Shown in pieces: positions 58,315 to 64,000 of a DNA stretch of 64,000 nt. Origin of the DNA: Rikenella sp031551865 (GTDB lineage Bacteria > Bacteroidota > Bacteroidia > Bacteroidales > Rikenellaceae). The notes under the pieces were generated by a model. The model was not told the origin of the DNA. It was given only the letters and a program-made list of their open reading frames with translations, and ran no database searches. The translations under genes and the position numbers were made by a program. Location of the stretch: positions 1 through 64,000 of the forward strand of contig JAVBMY010000012.1 in the NCBI GenBank assembly GCA_031551865.1. Direction: 5' to 3'. How positions within the stretch are numbered: the first letter of the stretch is position 1; every line of letters starts with the position of its first letter.

Positions 58315-59385
58315 ATGATAAATACCCAAGAATACACCGAACTCCTCCGGGAGTTGATCCGCACCCCCTCGCCCAGCGGCGGCGAGGAAAACACCGCTGC
58401 CATCCTCGAAAACTTTTTGAAGAAACGGGGCGTCGACGCGTGCCGCTACCGCCACAACGTGTGGGCCGTGAACCGCGCCTTCGACCTCGCGAAGCCCACC
58501 GTGCTGCTCAATTCGCACCACGACACCGTGTTGCCCAACGGCGCTTATACCCGCGACCCCTACGCACCCGACATCGAGGACGGCATCCTCTTCGGGCTCG
58601 GGAGCAACGACGCCGGGGCCAGCGTCGTTTCGCTCACCGCCGCCTTCCTGCACTTTTGGCCCGCCGATGCCGACGCGCTGAAATACAACCTCTGCCTGGC
58701 CATCACCGCCGAGGAGGAGAACTCCGGCCCCAACGGCCTCGAATGCCTGCTGCCCGTGCTCGAAGAGCACGGTGTGCACACCGAATTCGCCATCGTGGGC
58801 GAACCGACCCAGATGCAACTGGCCATCGCCGAGCGTGGCCTGATGGTGGTGGATTGCACCGCGCACGGCCGCGCCGGGCACGCCGCCCGCAACGAAGGCG
58901 AGAACGCCATCTACAAAGCCCTCAAAGACATCGAATGGTTCCGGGACTATAAGTTCCCGCTCGAATCCGGCCTGTTCGGCGCCGTAAAGATGAGCGTCAC
59001 CATGATCCAGGCCGGCACGCAGCACAATGTGGTGCCCGACACCTGCCGCTTCACGGTGGACGTGCGCGTGACCGACCGTTACACCAACGAGCAGGTATTG
59101 GACGTAATCAAGAACAGCGTATCGTGCGACGTGCAGGAACGGTCGCTGCGGCTGCGCCCCTCGTACATCTCGCCCGAACACCCCATCGTGCAGGCCGGGC
59201 TGCGGCTCGGGCGCACGACCTACGGCTCGCCGACCACCTCGGACCAGGCACTGCTGTCGGTACCCTCGCTCAAGATGGGCCCCGGCGACTCGGCCCGCAG
59301 CCACACCGCCGACGAATACATCCGCCTCGGCGAGATCGAACAGGGTATCGGCCAGTACATCGAAATGCTCGGGGCCGTGATCTAA
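58315..59385 (+). CDS. M20-family N-acyl amino acid deacylase (ArgE-like)
   Basis: A di-zinc amidohydrolase of 356 residues with LNSHHDTVLP (metal His and Asp, about 65-74), LGSNDAGASV (bridging Asp, about 97), ITAEEENSGPNG (catalytic Glu pair, about 130), GEPTQMQ, the dimerisation-domain His in RAGHAARNEGENAIY, and a C-terminal GPGDSARSHTADEYI with the last His ligand. It resembles the Bacteroidetes acetylornithine- or succinylornithine-type deacylase used in arginine synthesis; acetylcitrulline is another candidate substrate. No other arginine gene is adjacent, so the exact substrate is open. Confidence 0.88.
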   Translation: MINTQEYTELLRELIRTPSPSGGEENTAAILENFLKKRGVDACRYRHNVWAVNRAFDLAKPTVLLNSHHDTVLPNGAYTRDPYAPDIEDGILFGLGSNDAGASVVSLTAAFLHFWPADADALKYNLCLAITAEEENSGPNGLECLLPVLEEHGVHTEFAIVGEPTQMQLAIAERGLMVVDCTAHGRAGHAARNEGENAIYKALKDIEWFRDYKFPLESGLFGAVKMSVTMIQAGTQHNVVPDTCRFTVDVRVTDRYTNEQVLDVIKNSVSCDVQERSLRLRPSYISPEHPIVQAGLRLGRTTYGSPTTSDQALLSVPSLKMGPGDSARSHTADEYIRLGEIEQGIGQYIEMLGAVI

Positions 59386-59389
59386 ACAG

Positions 59390-59455
59390 AGAAAAGGGAC
59401 CCTGCAAAACGGCGTAAAGCAGCCCGGGCTGGCCGCGGCATCCACACGGCAACCA
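59390..59455. repeat. degenerate palindromic module
   Basis: Carries the GAGAAAAGGG start and the GGCTGGCCGCGGCATCCACACGGCAACC linker of the GGAGAAA family, but the arms are no longer complementary over their length. Confidence 0.5.
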
Positions 59456-59467
59456 TCGCAAAACAGG

Positions 59468-59507
59468 AGCGGCCCCGCACGGTTAAGTGCGGGGCCGCTT
59501 TATTATT
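59468..59507 (+). terminator. terminator after the deacylase
   Basis: AGCGGCCCCGCAC (59468-59480) pairs perfectly with GTGCGGGGCCGCT (59487-59499), followed by TTATTATT. It may also serve the convergent CDF gene. Confidence 0.85.
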
Positions 59508-59532
59508 CAGCACCTTCAAAAGGGAAACCGGC

Positions 59533-60501
59533 TCAGCAGCAATCCGTCATCGGGCAATCGTGGCCCTCGCCCTCAAGTTCGATGGTGGTGTGCCCGACCC
59601 CGTGCGAGGCACAGACCATGCGGATTTCGGACTTCAGTTCGGCCAGCCGGTCGCGGCTAACGGTAAGCGGCACTACTACATGGAGCGACATGACGTTGTT
59701 TTCGCCGTCGAGGCTCCAGATATGTTCGTCGTGGAGCGACACCACATCGGGCAAGGCCAGCAGTTCGGCCCTGAGCGCAGCCGCATCGACTCCCTCGGGC
59801 ACGTGCTGCATCAGTACCTTGAGCGTGTCGCGCAGGTTGCGGAACACGTTCCACAGCACCCACAGCGAAATGGCCACCGACAGGATCGGATCGAGAATCG
59901 GAAGCTCGACGAACAGCATCACCGTGCTGACCACCAGCACTGCCAGCCATCCGAACACATCTTCGAGCATGTGCAGCATCACGGCGCGCTCACTCAGCGA
60001 TCGCCCCTTGCCGAGCCTCAGGGCAGCGACCAGGTTGACGGCCACGCCGATCACCGCCAGCCAAAGCATCCCCTGGGCATTGGGCTCGTGGGTGGGGGGC
60101 GTGCCCTGCACATAGTCGCCGATGACCGAGAAGCATTTGGTCAGAATAAAGACCGATCCCGCGAGCAGCACTACCGAGATGAAGAGCGCCCCGAGCAGCG
60201 AAAACCGCTTATAGCCGTAGGAATACTTGCTGTCGGCCTTGCGTTCCGACACCTTCTGAAGGCGCCATGCCACGGCCAGCGACAGGCTGTCGCCGAAATC
60301 GTGCAGGGCATCGGAAATGATGGCGATACTCCCGGTGAAGAAGCCACCGATCGCCTCGAAGATCGAAAACCCGAAGTTCAGGAAAAAAGCCAGGGCGATG
60401 TTCCCTGTGGCGGCATGGGAGTGATCGTGGCTATGGGAAGCACCGGGTTCAGTACCCGGAGAAGAGGTTTGGCGGACAGGGGAATCGGTATGCAGGCTCA
60501 T
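59533..60501 (-). CDS. cation diffusion facilitator (zinc/divalent metal exporter)
   Basis: A six-helix CDF protein of 322 residues that exports Zn or related ions using proton exchange. It has an N-terminal His-rich HSHDHSHAATGN, the metal-site helix SDALHDFGDSLSLAVAW with the HDxxD pattern (about 62-78), KYSYGYKRFSLLGAL, MLHMLEDVFGWLAVL (second HxxxD site) and DPILSVAISLWVL. The cytoplasmic C-terminal domain has DVVSLHDEHIWSL and ends in a Cys/His-containing tail, GHDCPMTDCC, plausibly metal-binding. I start at Met 60501; the frame remains open to 60594 without support. Confidence 0.92.
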   Translation of the reverse strand: MSLHTDSPVRQTSSPGTEPGASHSHDHSHAATGNIALAFFLNFGFSIFEAIGGFFTGSIAIISDALHDFGDSLSLAVAWRLQKVSERKADSKYSYGYKRFSLLGALFISVVLLAGSVFILTKCFSVIGDYVQGTPPTHEPNAQGMLWLAVIGVAVNLVAALRLGKGRSLSERAVMLHMLEDVFGWLAVLVVSTVMLFVELPILDPILSVAISLWVLWNVFRNLRDTLKVLMQHVPEGVDAAALRAELLALPDVVSLHDEHIWSLDGENNVMSLHVVVPLTVSRDRLAELKSEIRMVCASHGVGHTTIELEGEGHDCPMTDCC

Positions 60502-60639
60502 AAAGGGATTCAAAAGAGGCGAATTAAGATACACACGGGCAAGAACCGTGCCGGGCACTAACCGCAGCACGGGCGGTTGCGCAATCTTCAGCAAAGAAAC
60601 TCTCCCCCGCCCCGACGCCCGAAGCGGCGATCACAACAG

Positions 60640-60880
60640 GTACGGAGAAGCTGCCCGCAAATATGCCCTGTCAGCAGGAAAGAAAAGCCGCGAAGCGGAT
60701 CTAAGCAAGGGCGAAAGCCTTGCGGAGCTGCCGGGCAAGTGGGAGGAAGAGGCTCCGCAACGGACGCGGTGCGCCCGGGATGAGCACGGCGCCTGTCCTG
60801 AACAAACTGAACAAAGCCAAAGCCCGCCGCCCGCCGGAACGGTATAACCCGTTCGCGGAGCGTATAGAAAGGCTGGCTTT
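60640..60880. repeat. degenerate repeat segments between the CDF gene and gpsA
   Basis: 60670-60705 reads GCAGGAAAGAAAAGCCGC-GAA-GCGGATCTAAG, a truncated copy of the ~80-bp structured element. The rest of 60502-60918 holds worn palindromes (GCGGCC-type) and no gene that I can support. Confidence 0.5.
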
Positions 60881-60918
60881 ACGCAAGGCCGCTGCGGAGA
60901 GGAGAACCCCGGGAGGAG

Positions 60919-61947
60919 CTATTTCAACTTATCGAGGATCTTGCGGATCTCGGTGCCGGGTGAGCCCTTTTCGTACAGGATGCGGTACATCGCCTCGGTG
61001 ATCGGCATATCGACACTGAACTTTTCGCGCATGTGGTGGATGCAGCCCGTCGAGTAGTAACCCTCGGCGATCATGTTCATCTCGATCTGGGCCGCTTTCA
61101 CGGAATAACCCTTGCCGACCATCACGCCGAAATTGCGGTTGCGGCTGAACTGCGAGTAGCAGGTCACCAGCAGGTCGCCCAGGTAGGCCGAATCGCAGAT
61201 GTCGCGGGGGAAGCCGAAGGTCTCGTTCAGGAAGCGCTCCATCTCTTTGGCCGCGTTGCAGATCAGCAGCGCCGCGAAATTGTCGCCGTAGCCCAGAGCG
61301 TGGCAGATGCCTACCGCAATGGCATAGATATTCTTGAGTACCGCCGCATACTCGGCTCCGTAGATGTCGGTCGAGGTGCTGACGCGCGTGTATTCGGTGG
61401 TAAACTTCGTGGCCAGAAAACGGGCCACCTCTTCGTTCTTGCAGACCATGGTCAGGTACGACAACCGTTCGAGGGCCACCTCTTCGGCGTGGCAGGGCCC
61501 CGTAAGGATGCCGATGCGTTCGAACGAAATGCCGTGACGCTGGTTGAGCCATTCGGCCACCGTCAGGTAGCCGTCGGGCACGATCCCTTTGATGGCCGAC
61601 ACGATGAAACGGCCGTTCAGGGTCTCGGTCAGCGGTGCGAGGGTGTCGGCGATAAACGCCGAAGGAGTGGCCAGGATCACCACCTGGGCGTGACGTACGG
61701 CCTCGTTAATGTCGCCCGTCACGGTGAGGCGGGGCGTATCGAAATGCACCTGCCCCAGGTAACGCGGATTGGTGTGGTGAGAGCGCAGGTGCTCGCGCAC
61801 CTCGGAGTTGCGGACATACCATACGACACGGTAGTCGTGGGCATGGCAGTTTTCGAGGAGTATTTTGACGATTGCCGTGGCCCAGCTTCCGTGTCCGATG
61901 ATCGCGGCGCAGAGGTCTTTGGGCGGGCTTTTGGTTTCGGAGGCCAT
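60919..61947 (-). CDS. gpsA: glycerol-3-phosphate dehydrogenase [NAD(P)+]
   Basis: GpsA reduces dihydroxyacetone phosphate to sn-glycerol 3-phosphate for phospholipid synthesis. The 342 residues show the N-terminal dinucleotide fold AAIIGHGSWATAIVKIL (about 14-30), where GHGSWATA is the family variant of GxGxxG, then VILATPSAFIADTL, SAIKGIVPDG (catalytic Lys), GPCHAEEV, STDIYGAEYAAVLKNIYAIAVGI, CNAAKEMERF and YLGDLLVTCYS with RNRNFG. I start at Met 61947; further upstream codons are not supported. A near-consensus -7 box (TACCTTTA on the minus strand, 61978-61985) lies 30 nt upstream. Confidence 0.95.
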   Translation of the reverse strand: MASETKSPPKDLCAAIIGHGSWATAIVKILLENCHAHDYRVVWYVRNSEVREHLRSHHTNPRYLGQVHFDTPRLTVTGDINEAVRHAQVVILATPSAFIADTLAPLTETLNGRFIVSAIKGIVPDGYLTVAEWLNQRHGISFERIGILTGPCHAEEVALERLSYLTMVCKNEEVARFLATKFTTEYTRVSTSTDIYGAEYAAVLKNIYAIAVGICHALGYGDNFAALLICNAAKEMERFLNETFGFPRDICDSAYLGDLLVTCYSQFSRNRNFGVMVGKGYSVKAAQIEMNMIAEGYYSTGCIHHMREKFSVDMPITEAMYRILYEKGSPGTEIRKILDKLK

Positions 61948-62049
61948 AGGGTCTTTCGCAAGGGTTTGTACGGAAGGTAAAGGTACGAATTTAGTTGGGA
62001 AGCAAAAAACGACGGAAAACAGGAGAACGGCCGGTTGACGCCGCAACTT

Positions 62050-62240
62050 TCACAGAGAAAAAGCGTTCGCCCCCCGACGGGCTACAGGCCCGGGACTATT
62101 TCACAGCCTCCTGCCCGCCCGGTACAGATCGCAAACAATCTATACCTTCGACACGGGTGTCGCCCCGCTAAGCGCGCTCATCGCGGCGGCGCCCGGAGCC
62201 GCCATTCGCGGAGAAGGGGAGGCTGCGCTCTGGGCGGGGC
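62050..62240. repeat. degenerate palindromic modules between gpsA and rodA
   Basis: Contains CAGAGAAAAAGCGTTCGCCCCCCGACGGG, CCCGCCCGG, and CGCGGAGAAGGGGAGGCTGCG pieces of the GGAGAAA family with poorly matched arms. No gene is seen in 61948-62245. Confidence 0.5.
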
Positions 62241-62245
62241 CGGCC

Positions 62246-63697
62246 CTACAGCAACCGCCGCCCGGCTTCATCGTACTGCGAGCTGTCGAGCCGAAGCGCC
62301 ACGAACAGCAGGATCGAGAAGGCCAGCAACGACGACCCGCCGTAGCTGAAGAACGGCAGCGGAATCCCCGCCACGGGGAAAATTCCCAGCACCATCGCGA
62401 TATTGATGGCGAAGTGCATGAACAGGATCGACGCCACACAATAGCAATATATCCGGGAGAAAGGCTCCTTCTGGCGTTCGCCCATCGCGACCAGACGCCA
62501 CACCAGCAGGCAGTAGAGAATCACCACGAAAGCCGATCCGGCAAAGCCCCACTCTTCGCCCACGGTACAGAATATGAAGTCGGTGCTCTGTTCGGGGACG
62601 AAGTTGAACCGGGTCTGGGTGCCGTTCAGGAAACCCTTGCCGACGGCACCGCCCGAGCCGATGGCGATCTTCGACTGGATCACGTTGTAACTCCAGCCGT
62701 GCGGGTCTTTTTCGATACCCAGCATATCGTAGATGCGTTTCTGTTGGTGGGGCTGGAGGATATGGTCGAAAGCGAAGTCCACCGAAGCTGTGAACAGCAA
62801 CGAACCCGCGAAGATTCCCAGAAAGATCCAGATATTCCGCAGATGGCGGCGGACCGCATAGGCGATCACCACCGGAAGCGAAAGCACTATCCCCGCCGCC
62901 ACCGAAGTCAACAGCGGGAGCGGGTAACCGGCCAGAGGGGCGAACATGTGGACAAGGCTCGCCAGGAGCAGCACCAGCGCCAGGTAACGCACCGTGTCGC
63001 GCCAATTACGGTTCACCATCCCCTGCGCCGCCAGGCAGAGCAGGAAGAGCCCGGCCAGCAGAACCAACGGATGCAAGAGGAACGAAGCCAAGAACAGGAG
63101 TGCGAAGGCGATGGTCAGGTAAAGCGGGGTGGCGCATCCCTCGCGGTAGAGCATGATGAAAAAGGCGGCGAAGACCATGGCCGACCCGGTGTCGTTCTGC
63201 AACAGGATCAGCGCGATGGGGATGGCGGTAATCAGCCCTACGTAATACAGCGACCTGAGCGATTTGATGTTGAAGGTATAGGCGCTCATGTAGCGCGCCA
63301 GGGCGAGGGCTGTGACGAATTTCATGAATTCGACGGGCTGGATCCTCACCCGGCCGAGCGATATCCACGCCCTGGCGCCGTTCACTTCGGTACCGAACAG
63401 CAGCACGGCGAGCATCACCACTAACCCGAAAAAGTAGAGGGGATAGGAGAACATGTGCCAATACTTGGCGTCGAACAGCAAGACCGAGATGCCGGCAAAG
63501 ATGCTGATCCCCACCCACAGCAGTTGCATCCCGGCGCGGGTCGAGAGGTCGAACATGCCGGGGTGGTCTTCGTCGAACACGGCGGCGTAGACGTTCAGCC
63601 AGCCGAACAGCACGAGCAACAAGTAGATGCCGATGACGGTCCAGTCGACGTCGGCGGCAAACAGGCGGTTGCGGCTATATTGGGGTTCTTGGGGCAT
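62246..63697 (-). CDS. rodA: rod-shape peptidoglycan glycosyltransferase RodA
   Basis: A SEDS-family lipid II polymerase for cell elongation, partner of PBP2. The 483 residues have about ten transmembrane helices with NGARAWISLGRVRIQPVEFMKFVTALALARYMS (about 86-118), LQNDTGSAMVFAAFF (about 140-155), QSKIAIGSGGAVGKGFLNGTQTRFNFVPEQSTDFIF, and GIPLPFFSYGGSSLLAFSILL near residue 455. A long periplasmic and helical insertion (about 175-300) makes it larger than E. coli RodA. I start at Met 63697; earlier codons have no support. An upstream partner gene (mrdA) would lie beyond the window edge. Confidence 0.93.
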   Translation of the reverse strand: MPQEPQYSRNRLFAADVDWTVIGIYLLLVLFGWLNVYAAVFDEDHPGMFDLSTRAGMQLLWVGISIFAGISVLLFDAKYWHMFSYPLYFFGLVVMLAVLLFGTEVNGARAWISLGRVRIQPVEFMKFVTALALARYMSAYTFNIKSLRSLYYVGLITAIPIALILLQNDTGSAMVFAAFFIMLYREGCATPLYLTIAFALLFLASFLLHPLVLLAGLFLLCLAAQGMVNRNWRDTVRYLALVLLLASLVHMFAPLAGYPLPLLTSVAAGIVLSLPVVIAYAVRRHLRNIWIFLGIFAGSLLFTASVDFAFDHILQPHQQKRIYDMLGIEKDPHGWSYNVIQSKIAIGSGGAVGKGFLNGTQTRFNFVPEQSTDFIFCTVGEEWGFAGSAFVVILYCLLVWRLVAMGERQKEPFSRIYCYCVASILFMHFAINIAMVLGIFPVAGIPLPFFSYGGSSLLAFSILLFVALRLDSSQYDEAGRRLL

Positions 63698-63819
63698 TTT
63701 ATTAATTTGTCGACGATTGTTATTCACGGCCCTTGCTACGCGGGGGAGGGGTAATGAGGGGAGGTGGCATAACCCCTGCAACCATTCAGCGTTTAGGTCG
63801 GCTAATGTGGCTCTGCTCA

Positions 63820-63930
63820 CGCACAACAAAAGTAGAAGCAGCGCCCTGAAGCGGGGGTTGGCCAAGGGGGCTGCCGCCCCCTTGTATTCGCTTTTGGCTA
63901 CTTTTGTCGAATAACAAAAGTAGCTGCGGT
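63820..63930. repeat. hairpin-rich intergenic sequence at the window edge
   Basis: AAGGGGG-CTGC-CGCCCCCTT (about 63864-63884) and GCTACTTTTG-TCGAATAA-CAAAAGTAGC (63897-63924) are inverted repeats; CAAAAGTAG also occurs directly at 63827. The GCTACTTTTG motif is common between Bacteroidetes genes. No gene is seen from 63698 to 64000. Confidence 0.6.
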
Positions 63931-64000
63931 CCGCGGCACACGCGGGTCGGAGAGAAGACCTAAAGGAACGTTCAAACGATAAGAAGACATCTTGCTACGA

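Overview
The window is a 64 kb stretch of a GC-rich Bacteroidales chromosome, most like Alistipes (Rikenellaceae). That is inferred from the ensemble: ATP-type PEP carboxykinase, a sodium-pumping methylmalonyl-CoA decarboxylase operon, TAnnTTTG -7 promoter boxes with almost no Shine-Dalgarno sequences, PepSY-like secreted proteins, a TlpA-like thiol protein with an N-terminal extension, a PASTA-tailed FtsI and MurE with the meso-DAP motif. It looks chromosomal throughout. I see no rRNA, tRNA, CRISPR array, integrase or transposase.

Layout. 0.2-3.6 kb (minus strand): folP, a PurF-like amidophosphoribosyltransferase lacking the usual Cys nucleophile, and folE. 3.7-5.0 kb: a lipoprotein nitroreductase and a small low-GC lipoprotein. 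5.6-12 kb: pckA, a secreted Thr/Pro-rich protein, alkaline phosphatase, a small HTH-like protein and two PepSY-like paralogues with matched sigma-54-type promoters. 12-16.4 kb: an SBF-type transporter, a divergent pair of membrane-lipid acyltransferases and a secreted esterase.

16.7-44.8 kb holds a scattered and rearranged dcw (division and cell wall) cluster. Left to right it reads rsmH, ftsL-like, [YhcC-type radical SAM, TPR protein, MFS carrier], ftsW, murC, murG, ftsQ, ftsA, ftsZ, [3'-5' exonuclease, TlpA-like protein, aspA], murD, mraY, then murE and ftsI on the minus strand, followed by pyrF. The block ftsI-murE-mraY-murD is present in reversed order at the far end, but murD and mraY read in the plus direction.

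45-51 kb: prfA-apbE, a mannose-1-phosphate guanylyltransferase and a collagen-like protein with a small companion. 51-56.4 kb: oadB, biotin carrier, an LTD-OadG fusion, mmdA and methylmalonyl-CoA epimerase, which together form the sodium-pumping end of the succinate-propionate pathway that starts from PckA; then a DUF1573 protein. 56.7-64 kb: a secreted transglutaminase-like protein, an M20 deacylase, a CDF metal exporter, gpsA and rodA.

The most unusual feature is the intergenic DNA. Nearly every gene pair, including pairs inside the dcw cluster that are tightly packed in most bacteria, is separated by 200-450 bp built from interspersed structured repeats. Several families share one property: linkers or loops are conserved between copies, while the stems differ in sequence and remain self-complementary. 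Examples are 25- and 29-bp perfect inverted repeats around a shared loop (10.0 and 21.8 kb), a roughly 80-bp element ending in a covarying mini-hairpin (at least six copies plus two fragments), and GGAGAAA-linked palindromic modules. These are the best candidates for something undescribed. A second theme is promoter boxes lying 5-8 nt upstream of start codons, which predicts leaderless mRNAs.
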